DNA from: Neobacillus sp. DY30
GTDB taxonomy: Bacteria; Bacillota; Bacilli; Bacillales; Cytobacillaceae
Direction of reading: 5' to 3'
DNA length: 64,000 nt
NCBI RefSeq assembly: GCF_030123065.1
Contig: NZ_CP126093.1
Coordinates: 1,554,001 to 1,618,000 of the forward strand
Below the pieces are notes generated by a model. It saw nothing but the letters and a program-made list of their open reading frames with translations. It was not told the DNA's origin and made no database searches. Within the stretch, counting starts at the first letter, position 1. The number at the start of each line of letters is the position of its first letter. Made by a program: the position numbers and the translations under genes. Positions 55,371 through 63,806 of the stretch are shown here, one piece after another.

Positions 55371-56080
55371 TTTGAATCCTTCATGACATAACCAACGCCG
55401 CGAACTGTATGAATTAACGAGGGCAGATGCGGCAGGTCAATTTTTTTTCTAACATAACGGATATAGACATCTACAACATTTGTATCACCGAAAAAATCAT
55501 ACCCCCAAACAGCCTCAAGTATTTGCTCCCTGCTTAACACCTGTCGTTTATTCATCATTAGATAGACTAGTAAGTCATATTCTCGTGGAGTCAAATCAAT
55601 GGACTCCCTATTGCCTCGAATAACTTCTCTAGATTTTTGATTTATAGACAAATCAGCAAATCGCAGCAGGTCATCGTTATTATTCTGTGGTTGTTGTTCT
55701 TCAGCACGTTTAATTCTTAAGGCGGCTCGGATTCTTGCTAACAGTTCTTCAATTTGAAAAGGCTTTGTAATATAATCATTGGCACCAAGGTCAAGACCTG
55801 ATACTTTGTCTTCTACAGAGCTTTTTGCTGTTAATAGAATGACAGGTGTTTGGAGATCATTTTTTCTAATTCGCCGTAAAAGTTCAATTCCGCTTAATCC
55901 TGGAAGCATGACATCCAATAATATTAAATCCCAATTCCCGGTACGATAGGCTTCAAGTGCTTCAAGGCCATCGATTACTTTCGTCACTTCATATCCCTCA
56001 TATTCAAGTTCAAGTTCCAATATTCTTGCAATCTTTTCTTCATCCTCAACGACCAGAATACTCCCTTTTTTTGTTGACAT
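55367..56080 (-). CDS. OmpR-family response regulator (YkoG/ArlR-like)
   Basis: A 237-residue regulator: receiver domain with phospho-acceptor Asp in LILLDVMLPG (about residue 57) and Lys in ITKPF, then a winged helix (TPREYDLLVYL...EAVWGYDFFGDTNVVDVYIRYVRKKI). ATG 56080 follows GAGGAG by 8 nt; a TTG frame overlaps the RBS. It is first in the minus-strand group RR-HK-PepSY-PepSY and divergent from the ABC exporter genes, which could be its targets. Confidence 0.92.
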   Translation of the reverse strand: MSTKKGSILVVEDEEKIARILELELEYEGYEVTKVIDGLEALEAYRTGNWDLILLDVMLPGLSGIELLRRIRKNDLQTPVILLTAKSSVEDKVSGLDLGANDYITKPFQIEELLARIRAALRIKRAEEQQPQNNNDDLLRFADLSINQKSREVIRGNRESIDLTPREYDLLVYLMMNKRQVLSREQILEAVWGYDFFGDTNVVDVYIRYVRKKIDLPHLPSLIHTVRGVGYVMKDSK

Positions 56081-56254
56081 CTCAATTCTCCTCAATTTTT
56101 ATTTCTACATTGTATTCGGCAACATAAATACAAAAACCTCTTGAATTTACCGTTATTCTTTTTAAAAAAGATTATCAAAAAAATTATAAATTTTTATGAA
56201 CGTTTTCCCATCTTTAATCGTTATACAAAAGGATGAAGGTTTGGGGGGAGAAAT

Positions 56255-57169
56255 TTGACAAATATTATTGAGGTTGAAAAAGTCAGCAAGCAGTATAATC
56301 AACGTGAAATATTAAAGGATGTTTCTTTTACAATAAAAGCAGGAAGTATTAATGGGCTGCTTGGTCCAAACGGAGCTGGGAAAACAACAATTATTCGTTT
56401 ATTAAATGGAGTAATTGAAGCGACTGCAGGGACAATGAAGGTAATGAGTTTTGACCCAAAGTTACACGGTGATGAAATTAGAAAAAGGGCTGGAATTGTT
56501 ACAGAAAGTGCAAGTCTTTATCATGATATGACGGCCTGGGATAATCTTGTCTTCTTTTCAAATATATATGGTCATTCTGATACGAAACGAATTACACATT
56601 TACTTGAACAGTTCGATATGCTTAGCTTTAAGGATGAATTAGTAGGCAGCTTTTCTACAGGAATGAAGAAAAGAATCGCACTAGCAAAAGCCTTACTGCA
56701 TAGTCCAACCCTTCTATTTCTAGACGAACCGACGAATGGGCTAGATCCTGAAGGAATCAATGAGGTCATCCATTATTTACGTAAAGTGAATCAAGAAGAT
56801 GGGGTAACAATCCTAATTTGTTCTCATGTTTTACATCAGCTCGAAACCATCTGTGATTCTTATCTGTTTTTAATAGATGGCAGAATCGTAGAAACTGGAA
56901 CGCTGTTGGAATTAGAGAATAAATACTTAAAAGAAATTAAGTTATTAGTAGAAACTGGTCTTAAACCTCTGAAGAGCCAAACTTACAAGGAGTATAGATT
57001 CAGTAGAAAGGGATCAAATCAATTGGAATTCTTACTGTCTAATAAAGATGATATTACTCCATTATTAGCTAATATTCTTAATGAAACATGGGTTCATAAT
57101 TGTGAAATAACCAACAGAAGCCTCGAGGCGATTTATTTTTCTATTAAGGAGGGAAGAGGGGGTGAATAA
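56255..57169 (+). CDS. ABC transporter ATP-binding protein
   Basis: A 304-residue ATPase of an ABC-2 type exporter: Walker A GPNGAGKTT near residue 39, signature FSTGMKKR, Walker B LLFLDEPTNG and the H-loop (SH in ICSHVLHQLE). Start TTG 56255 is near GGGGGGAG (short 4-nt spacing). Overlaps the permease gene by 8 bp. Substrate unknown; could be a drug, peptide or the object of the adjacent two-component system. Confidence 0.9.
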   Translation: MTNIIEVEKVSKQYNQREILKDVSFTIKAGSINGLLGPNGAGKTTIIRLLNGVIEATAGTMKVMSFDPKLHGDEIRKRAGIVTESASLYHDMTAWDNLVFFSNIYGHSDTKRITHLLEQFDMLSFKDELVGSFSTGMKKRIALAKALLHSPTLLFLDEPTNGLDPEGINEVIHYLRKVNQEDGVTILICSHVLHQLETICDSYLFLIDGRIVETGTLLELENKYLKEIKLLVETGLKPLKSQTYKEYRFSRKGSNQLEFLLSNKDDITPLLANILNETWVHNCEITNRSLEAIYFSIKEGRGGE

Positions 57170-58004
57170 GCAGACAATTTTAACAATAACAAGGAAAGAT
57201 ATTAAAGCTACTTTTTCATCTAAAAAGGTTTGGGTACCAATGATAATCTTAGCACTAATCCTATGTGTTGTAGTTCCACCTTGTGTGGCCTACATCGGAA
57301 TTCACTTTGATTTAGTTAGTACATCTTCAAAAGATATTGAAAAACCGCTTAATTCTTTTGTTGAAAATTTCCCCGATGAGGAAATGAGAAATACTCTTAA
57401 TGGATTGCCAACTTTAGGATATAAATTTGTTTATTTTTTCTTAACCTTTATGATGATTCCGTTTTTCTTGATGGTAGCCATAATTAACTCAATGGTTACT
57501 TCATCAAACAGTTTTGTAGGAGAGAAGGAAAGAAATACGTTAGAAACATTATTGTTTGCTCCTATTTCAATAAAAGACTTGTTTCTTGGTAAGGTATTAG
57601 CCTCATTAATTCCTACCTTAGCTATTTCGTTTGCTGCCTTTATCATTAGTTCTATTATTGTTAATGTCATCACGTATCCTCATTTTAAAGTGATTTTGTA
57701 TTTTAACTCTACCTGGATGATTCTAATGTTTTGGGTAATCCCAATATTAGTCCTATTTAATATCATCTTAAATGTCTTAATCTCAGCCAAGGTCAAAACA
57801 TTCCAAGAAGCCCAGCAGTTTGGCGGAATACTTGTTCTGCCAATCGTTGGAATTATTATAAGCCAAGCAAGTGGAATGTTCTTCTTAAGCTCATTAACAT
57901 TATTCCTAATTGGAGCTTTTTTACTGATCGGCAACCTATTCCTAATAAAACTGGTCACTAAATTTAACAACCGAAACACACTATTCCAAAGTCAGATACA
58001 CTAA
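57162..58004 (+). CDS. ABC-2 type transporter permease
   Basis: A 280-residue membrane protein with about six membrane helices (near 20-42, 88-110, 140-165, 185-210, 225-245, 250-268) and the conserved EKERNTLETLLFAPI segment of NatB/YhaP-like ABC-2 permeases. GTG start at 57162 lies inside the ATPase 3' end with GGAAGAGGG upstream. It forms a two-gene exporter with the ATPase. Confidence 0.88.
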   Translation: MNKQTILTITRKDIKATFSSKKVWVPMIILALILCVVVPPCVAYIGIHFDLVSTSSKDIEKPLNSFVENFPDEEMRNTLNGLPTLGYKFVYFFLTFMMIPFFLMVAIINSMVTSSNSFVGEKERNTLETLLFAPISIKDLFLGKVLASLIPTLAISFAAFIISSIIVNVITYPHFKVILYFNSTWMILMFWVIPILVLFNIILNVLISAKVKTFQEAQQFGGILVLPIVGIIISQASGMFFLSSLTLFLIGAFLLIGNLFLIKLVTKFNNRNTLFQSQIH

Positions 58005-58010
58005 TACACA

Positions 58011-58048
58011 AAAGACAGTGTCCACCTCAGGTGGACACTGTCTTTTTG
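58011..58048 (+). terminator. Strong terminator after the ABC exporter
   Basis: A 17-bp perfect arm (AAAGACAGTGTCCACCT, 58011-58027) and its complement (58029-58045) around a single central base, followed by TTTTTG. The long near-complete palindrome could also be recognised by a protein. Confidence 0.88.
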
Positions 58049-58050
58049 TG

Positions 58051-58088
58051 GTGCCTGTCACCCAGGTGACACCTTTTAGGTGTTCACC
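58051..58088. repeat. GGTG/CACC palindrome cluster
   Basis: GGTGCC-TGTCACC-CA-GGTGACA-CC and a nearby AGGTGTTCACC form nested inverted repeats between the terminator and the stop codon of the response regulator. TGTCACC (58057-58063) and GGTGACA (58066-58072) are perfect. It may be a small dispersed repeat. Confidence 0.55.
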
Positions 58089-58091
58089 AAG

Positions 58092-58778
58092 TTAATGAAA
58101 ACGGTAGCCTGAACCCCAAACGGTTTCGATGTATTCAGGGTTGGAGGGGTCGATTTCGATTTTTTCTCTTATTTTACGGATGTGGACGGTGACAGTTGAG
58201 ACGTCCCCAGTACTGTCAAAGCCCCAGATTCTTTCAAATAAATGGTCCTTACTGAACACTTGCTCCGGGTTTAACGCTAGGAAGGTCAGAACATCAAATT
58301 CCTTTGTTGTTAAAGTAATTTCTTTGTTATTCACAAACACACGGCGAGAAGAGCGGTCGATGAATAAGCCGCGGATGTAAATTCCTTGCGATTCAGGAGG
58401 GTGCTTCATAGATAATCGCTCATACCTGGATAAATGTGCCTTGACTCTCGCAACCATTTCATTGGGACTGAACGGCTTCACTAAATAATCATCTGCACCC
58501 AGCCCAAGACCTCTAATCTTATCGATTTCTTCTTTTTTAGCCGTCACCATAATTATTGGAATATCCTTGGTGCTTCTAATTTTCTTACAGATTTCAAAAC
58601 CGTCAATGTTTGGCAGCATGACGTCAAGCAAAATTAAATCATAATCCTGTGTAAGTGCCTTCTGTAGACCGACATCCCCTGTATGGACCATTTCTGTATG
58701 AAATCCGTTAATTTCTAAATAATCCTGTTCTAATTCCGCAATGCTTTTTTCATCTTCTATGATTAAGATTTTTTTCAT
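58092..58778 (-). CDS. OmpR-family response regulator (second system)
   Basis: A 228-residue regulator with receiver Asp in LILLDVMLPN (about residue 52), the VKPFSP Lys and a winged helix (TTKEFDVLTFL...IWGFDSTGDVSTVTVHIRKI). It is the last gene of a five-gene minus-strand group and overlaps the kinase gene by 4 bp. It converges on the ABC exporter of 56255-58004. Confidence 0.92.
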   Translation of the reverse strand: MKKILIIEDEKSIAELEQDYLEINGFHTEMVHTGDVGLQKALTQDYDLILLDVMLPNIDGFEICKKIRSTKDIPIIMVTAKKEEIDKIRGLGLGADDYLVKPFSPNEMVARVKAHLSRYERLSMKHPPESQGIYIRGLFIDRSSRRVFVNNKEITLTTKEFDVLTFLALNPEQVFSKDHLFERIWGFDSTGDVSTVTVHIRKIREKIEIDPSNPEYIETVWGSGYRFH

Positions 58779-60247
58779 GATGGAATCTCCTCAAAGCAAA
58801 TATCGTGCGGCAAACATATGATGATTTTTGTTCCTACCGTTAAAGTACTCTCCAAGTTTATCACACCGTTATGTTCTTCAATAATCATTTTTGCGATGGA
58901 AAGTCCTAAACCGCTGCCGCCGGTTACTTTATTCCTCGATTGCTCGGCACGATAAAACTGATTAAAGATAAAAGGGATAGACTCTTCTGGGATACCTGGT
59001 CCATTATCAGCAATGGAAATCTCAACGTTGTTGTTAGTAGACCGCATGGATATGATTAATTCCTTTTTATCCTTATCCATGTACTTCAAGCTATTGTTAA
59101 TAATATTTGCAAGAACACGTTTAAACTTTTCCCGGTCCGCTAAGACATGATAATGGCCTTGAGGGGCAAATTGAAAATGTAAATCTACATTCTGTTTTCT
59201 AAGATCAAAACTCAATTCCTCGAAATAATCCGTTAAATAATCTTTGATGTCAACCCTTTCAAAATCAAACGGGATTTTACCTAAGTCCAGCTTAGAGAAT
59301 AAGAATAATTCATCGATTAAATGATCCATATCCACTGCCTTTGTATAGATGGTTTGGATATAGCGGGCTTTCTTTTCAGGTGTGTCTGCTACTCCGTCAC
59401 GAATGCCTTCAATATAGCCTTTAATCGAGGTTATCGGTGTTTTTAAATCATGTGATATATGAGCAATTAATTCCTTTCGGTTATCCTCATATTGTTTTTG
59501 AATCTCGTGTGATTCCTTTAATTGGATTCTCATTTCTTCAAAGGCTTGTGTTAATTGTCCAATCTCATCATGCCTTGTTATTGTAATGGAATGCTCAAGG
59601 TTCCCACTTTTTATAAAATGAGCTGCCTTCTTTAATTGATTAATTGGTTTGATAATACTTTTGGATACAAAATAGGCTAAGAGTCCATTTGTTGCAATTA
59701 ATATCAATAAACATAAACCAAATAGAATAGGGAAGAAGGTTCGTACAAACTGGTTCCATGGACTTGCGTCTCTCATTAATAATAATGAGACTTCACTGCC
59801 GTCCGGCAAGTAAAAATCATGCTGCTTCATGGCAAACGTCTGATCACCAATCTCTTCAAGGCTCCGGAAGCTTTTTTCTGTTCCAAAAGCCGGCAGCTCC
59901 TCTGTACGGATATTTTCAAGCTCTTTCGTAGTATAGTAAATCACATCATTTTTACGGATTATTAACCCGGACTTTATTTCACTAAGTTTATTGTTTAGTG
60001 ATGCTAAATACTCCTTACTCATCAATTCAACAGGATTTACAGCAGATTTTTCTTTTAGTTCGAGGAAGAAAATGGTATCTTGTTGTTTCGTTTTATGGTA
60101 ATTGTGGCTTTCGGGCAGAAAGTTAGCCATCTCACGGATATCGCCGAGAAATACTATGATTAAAAGCAAAGAGGTAATCATAAACAAAATAATTGGTACT
60201 GTAATCATCGCTATATTTGAAAGTATGAGCCGAAGTTTAATAGACAT
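58775..60247 (-). CDS. Sensor histidine kinase (second system)
   Basis: A 490-residue kinase: two membrane helices (about 10-35 and 168-192) around a roughly 130-residue extracytoplasmic domain, HAMP, DHp His in LIAHISHDLKTPIT (about residue 268), N box NIINNSLKY, G1 ADNGPGIP and GGSGLGLS. It is in the same transcription unit as the ABC transporter and a secreted protein, so it probably senses the substrate or state of that module. Confidence 0.92.
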   Translation of the reverse strand: MSIKLRLILSNIAMITVPIILFMITSLLLIIVFLGDIREMANFLPESHNYHKTKQQDTIFFLELKEKSAVNPVELMSKEYLASLNNKLSEIKSGLIIRKNDVIYYTTKELENIRTEELPAFGTEKSFRSLEEIGDQTFAMKQHDFYLPDGSEVSLLLMRDASPWNQFVRTFFPILFGLCLLILIATNGLLAYFVSKSIIKPINQLKKAAHFIKSGNLEHSITITRHDEIGQLTQAFEEMRIQLKESHEIQKQYEDNRKELIAHISHDLKTPITSIKGYIEGIRDGVADTPEKKARYIQTIYTKAVDMDHLIDELFLFSKLDLGKIPFDFERVDIKDYLTDYFEELSFDLRKQNVDLHFQFAPQGHYHVLADREKFKRVLANIINNSLKYMDKDKKELIISMRSTNNNVEISIADNGPGIPEESIPFIFNQFYRAEQSRNKVTGGSGLGLSIAKMIIEEHNGVINLESTLTVGTKIIICLPHDICFEEIPS

Positions 60248-60264
60248 TGATTTACACCCTTCAG

Positions 60265-61002
60265 TTAGGCTTCTTTTCTATTAAACATATAATAGCCTAC
60301 TGAAAAAAACAATGCGAAAGAAGAGCACAAATACGTGACAGTTTGGATCACCCACCTGATTGATACGTCGCTCAGCCACTGCATGTACCAATCTAAATAG
60401 GCGGATGGCAATAAATATAAGGAATTTGGCAGTACATATGGAATAAACATCATGATTAAGTAAAGGACAATCATTCCAGAAATAGCAAGAATACTAGAAT
60501 GGACGAAGAGTGCCAACATAACAGCAAATGATGACAGAACGATAATGGGAAACCAGGACACGATAAAGGCACCTAGACTTGAAGGAATAACTGTTATGTC
60601 AAAAGCTTTATCAAAAACAGCGCTGCTAATCATCACAGCCAACCATTCCAATAGAAGTATAAAAAGGCTAAAAACACTAATAGCAATTACTTTGGACAAG
60701 AAAAGCTCCATTCGGCTGATTGGTCTTACTTGTAGTAAAGTTCCACGTTCGCCTTCCCCAGTAAATAAATCCGTTGCCGCGATAAAAATAAATAAAGGGA
60801 TTAAGAGGGTCACAAATAAATCCAACAAGCTGAAATTAATATTTTCGGTCGGTAATGCCATCCAATCTGTCAAAAACAGATTATTTACAAGAAGTTTAGT
60901 CAGCACAGGAATAAGCACCGCAGCGAGAACAAATAGCTTGGTACCCTTTTTTGTCAGAAGCTTTTGCAATTCATTGAAAGTACTTGCTCTGATTGTTTTC
61001 AT
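60265..61002 (-). CDS. ABC-2 type permease of the five-gene module
   Basis: A 245-residue membrane protein with about six membrane helices and the EGERGTLLQVRPISRMELFLSK segment of ABC-2 permeases. It overlaps the ATPase gene by a few bases and precedes the kinase gene by 17 nt. The substrate is unknown. Confidence 0.88.
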   Translation of the reverse strand: MKTIRASTFNELQKLLTKKGTKLFVLAAVLIPVLTKLLVNNLFLTDWMALPTENINFSLLDLFVTLLIPLFIFIAATDLFTGEGERGTLLQVRPISRMELFLSKVIAISVFSLFILLLEWLAVMISSAVFDKAFDITVIPSSLGAFIVSWFPIIVLSSFAVMLALFVHSSILAISGMIVLYLIMMFIPYVLPNSLYLLPSAYLDWYMQWLSDVSIRWVIQTVTYLCSSFALFFSVGYYMFNRKEA

Positions 61003-61703
61003 CTTCCTGCCACCTCAACCTTCCTGACATAAACATCCTCTAATGGTTCGTTACCTGCTTCAAATAATGAGACTGCCCCATTGATGAGAAAACAGAAGCG
61101 ATTACATAATTTTTCTAGTTCTGATATATGGTGACTGGAAATAACAAAGGTTGCACCGGTTTGGCATGATATTTCCAATATGGTTTTTCTCAACAAAAGC
61201 AAACCATCAATATCTAAGCCGTTCGTAGGTTCATCCAAAACAATCAGGCGAGGTTTGGAAAGAAGTGCTGAGGCAATTCCAAAACGCTGCTTCATGCCCA
61301 TCGAAAAGGAGGATATTTTATCGTCTTTATAAGGAATTAAACCAGTCTGCTGCAATACCAATTCAATATCTGTATCGGTAATACCAGAATATAGGCGAGA
61401 AATCATTTTTAGATTTTTATAGGATGACATTTTTTCATAAGCAGCTGCAGGTCCAATTAAAGCCCCAACGGGAGCTATTGCTTTCTTGTAATTATTTTGA
61501 AGGTCTACACCAAATAGCTCAATTTTTCCTCGGTCAAGAGAAGCAAGACCGGTCATGCATTTTAATAGGGTAGTTTTGCCAGCCCCATTTGGACCAAGGA
61601 TCCCGACTATTTCCCCTGCGTTTATCGTTAAATCGATATTCTTTATACCTCTGCCACTTGAGTATTGTTTAGTCATGCCCGTAATAACCACTGCTTTTTC
61701 CAA
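60999..61703 (-). CDS. ABC transporter ATP-binding protein of the five-gene module
   Basis: About 234 residues: Walker A GPNGAGKTT, signature FSMGMKQR, Walker B LIVLDEPTNG and H-loop SSHHISE. The start is uncertain: TTG 61703 is 9 nt after the GAGG core; GTG 61712 overlaps that RBS and would add three residues. Partner of the overlapping permease. BcrA-like ATPases have this layout, but no substrate can be inferred. Confidence 0.9.
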   Translation of the reverse strand: MEKAVVITGMTKQYSSGRGIKNIDLTINAGEIVGILGPNGAGKTTLLKCMTGLASLDRGKIELFGVDLQNNYKKAIAPVGALIGPAAAYEKMSSYKNLKMISRLYSGITDTDIELVLQQTGLIPYKDDKISSFSMGMKQRFGIASALLSKPRLIVLDEPTNGLDIDGLLLLRKTILEISCQTGATFVISSHHISELEKLCNRFCFLINGAVSLFEAGNEPLEDVYVRKVEVAGR

Positions 61704-61739
61704 AATTGTCACCCTCTATATGTTACTAAATTCAGAAAA

Positions 61740-62585
61740 CTATCTACCGTGCTTAAATTCGACTACTTTAACAACAGGTATCTCAACAGGAGTTAAGGTA
61801 GTCTGATTGTAATCAGTTGCATTTAAATTAATATAAAATATTAATTCATGGCTGGCACCCTGTTTATCTTTGCCTGTTACGATTACCTTGACAGTCTGCT
61901 GTTCAATAAAATTTTCATTATTTACTTGTGCAGTTAGTTTGACTTGCTTAACCGTTATTTCGTGATCCAATTTAGGGAGTTCTGCCTTAATGTGAAAATC
62001 TGATTTTTCAGTTTCGTTATTGTCTTGAATCATGACTGCATGTTTAATCATTAATGTACTCAAAGCATTTGCAGAAAGAGGAATTTCTTTACCTGTTAGA
62101 TTTAGCTCAATCACGTGATTGCCGTTTTTCTTTTCTGCCACTGTAATTTGCTGTTGAAGATTTTTTGTTATCACATCGATGAGGTTCTCTACATCATCCT
62201 TTAGTTCAGCTGTATCACTGTGATGTGGGTTTTTTGAAGTATCCATTTTGTAAACCGTATCAAGTCCGTCCTTCATCACAAACCAATTACCACCCTGTTT
62301 GTACAGGTTCATATTGCTAACTTCAGATTCATTGGCTAAACGAGTAGTAATGTAATTTACTTGATTAATTGAATCAGATTGAAAAGTTGACTGAGATGAT
62401 AAAATTGTCTTTTTGTTATCCTCAATTTTAAGGTTTACATTCAGCGTCGCGCTTTCAGCCGAATGAGTTTTCTTTAACGCCTCCTTATAAAGTTCGTATC
62501 CAGATGTATTTGCTGAAATCGAATAGACACTGCCTAACATAAGCGTTCCACTAATCCCGATAACCGCTAAAAGCTTCTTATTCAT
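61740..62585 (-). CDS. Secreted protein of unknown function, first in a sensor/ABC operon
   Basis: A 281-residue protein with a signal peptide (about residues 1-27; hydrophobic core and ISANTS cleavage region, no lipobox Cys). The mature part begins GYELYKEALKKTHSAESATLNVNLKI, a LolA/LppX-like beta-rich fold by appearance (inference). No known domain recognised. ATG 62585 has GGAGG at good spacing; a TTG frame overlaps it. It precedes the ABC ATPase by about 30 nt, so it may act as an extracytoplasmic binding or sensing partner. Confidence 0.82.
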   Translation of the reverse strand: MNKKLLAVIGISGTLMLGSVYSISANTSGYELYKEALKKTHSAESATLNVNLKIEDNKKTILSSQSTFQSDSINQVNYITTRLANESEVSNMNLYKQGGNWFVMKDGLDTVYKMDTSKNPHHSDTAELKDDVENLIDVITKNLQQQITVAEKKNGNHVIELNLTGKEIPLSANALSTLMIKHAVMIQDNNETEKSDFHIKAELPKLDHEITVKQVKLTAQVNNENFIEQQTVKVIVTGKDKQGASHELIFYINLNATDYNQTTLTPVEIPVVKVVEFKHGR

Positions 62586-62838
62586 ATACATTTCCTCCAA
62601 TCATTATTTCGTTACATGCTCAGTGTAATTGGAAGTTATAAAAGCAATCTAAATAAACTATTAAATTTTTCTTAAATTAAGGCAATTTGGCATTCTGTTG
62701 TTGGAGGAGAAATCAACAGACACCATTAAACGCGGTAAATATGGTAGGAAAAAATTTCTTTTGATAATAATGAACAAAGTGTTTGAATTTTTAGATAATT
62801 AACAGTATAATTAAAAAAAGCTCAAGGAGTTGATTTCC

Positions 62839-63033
62839 ATGGAAAAGAGATTATTAAATTCACCACAACAAACTGATGAGAACAACGATTCTGTGATTGC
62901 TGAGATGTTTTTAAACCACGCCTTGATTGAATTTAGAAGAGAAGTGCTCCGTAAGGAAATCGACCTCTCCCTAAAAGAGAGAAATAAAGAAGCTTTCCTC
63001 AAGTTATCTGAGGAATTAAAGAAAATCTCATAG
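62839..63033 (+). CDS. IDEAL-domain small protein
   Basis: A 64-residue protein with the IDEAL domain (about residues 20-62; pattern IAEMFLNHALIEFRRE...EIDLSLKERNKEAFLKLSEEL). IDEAL domains occur in Bacillus YpiB-type proteins and at the end of ComK-like proteins; function unclear. ATG 62839 has AAGGAG at 8-9 nt; a TTG at 62830 overlaps the RBS. Confidence 0.82.
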   Translation: MEKRLLNSPQQTDENNDSVIAEMFLNHALIEFRREVLRKEIDLSLKERNKEAFLKLSEELKKIS

Positions 63034-63064
63034 CAAAAGTTACCTTACAGACTTCAACATATTG

Positions 63065-63096
63065 GAAGCCCTTTTCATATTAGAAAGGGCTTCTTT
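63065..63096 (+). terminator. Terminator after the IDEAL-domain gene
   Basis: GAAGCCCTTT and AAAGGGCTTC, a 10-bp stem, with a T-rich tract. Confidence 0.88.
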
Positions 63097-63168
63097 TGTT
63101 TTTGATATTCATGTATGATAAATACGAATAAGAAAATGATAGGTTTGAAGGGAAATAGGTGAACGGCA

Positions 63169-63753
63169 ATGATTTTCATGGTCGATAATTATGATTCTTT
63201 TACATTTAACTTAGTTCAATACCTACAAGAGCTGGGGGAGGACTTAATAGTACAGCGGAACGACCAAACGACCATAGATGATATTAGGACGCTGGATCCT
63301 GAATTTATTATGGTTTCCCCAGGTCCAGGTAATCCAAGTGAAGCTGGAATAAGCTTAGACATTATAAAGACATTTTCAGGAGATATTCCCATTTTGGGAG
63401 TTTGTCTTGGTCACCAAACAATTGCTCAAGCATATCAAGGTGATGTTGTTCCTGCTGCACAATTAATGCATGGAAAAACCTCAGATATATACCATGACGG
63501 AAAAACGATATTTAAAGGACTGCCGAACCCATTTCCGGCAACCAGGTATCACTCATTAATTGTTAAAAGGGAAACACTTCCATCCTGTTTTGAGATATCC
63601 GCATGGACGCAAAACGGAGAAATTATGGCGATACGGCATAAAGAACTTCCTCTTGAAGGTGTTCAGTTTCACCCTGAATCCATATTAACCTCATGTGGGA
63701 AAGAGATACTAAAAAACTTTGTCCATTACTATGGAAAAGTTGAAGCGATCTAG
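63169..63753 (+). CDS. PabA/TrpG-type glutamine amidotransferase, solitary
   Basis: Class I glutamine amidotransferase subunit that supplies ammonia to chorismate-using PabB or TrpE for folate or tryptophan synthesis. The 194-residue protein is full length: VDNYDSFTFNLVQYL start, nucleophile Cys in GVCLGHQ (about residue 79), and the HPES His/Glu near residue 168. No pabB, trpE, pabC or folP neighbour is present. AGGTGA precedes ATG 63169; a second ATG at 63178 is possible. Confidence 0.9.
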   Translation: MIFMVDNYDSFTFNLVQYLQELGEDLIVQRNDQTTIDDIRTLDPEFIMVSPGPGNPSEAGISLDIIKTFSGDIPILGVCLGHQTIAQAYQGDVVPAAQLMHGKTSDIYHDGKTIFKGLPNPFPATRYHSLIVKRETLPSCFEISAWTQNGEIMAIRHKELPLEGVQFHPESILTSCGKEILKNFVHYYGKVEAI

Positions 63754-63780
63754 ATAGAAAAATAGCATAGCTGAAAAAAT

Positions 63781-63802
63781 GGTGCCATTGTTTTATGGCA
63801 CC
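63781..63802 (-). terminator. Terminator near the right edge
   Basis: GGTGCCAT and ATGGCACC with a 6-nt loop; the plus-strand A-run before it gives a minus-strand T-run, so it most likely ends the partial gene to its right. It could also serve the amidotransferase gene weakly. Confidence 0.75.
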
Positions 63803-63806
63803 GAGT

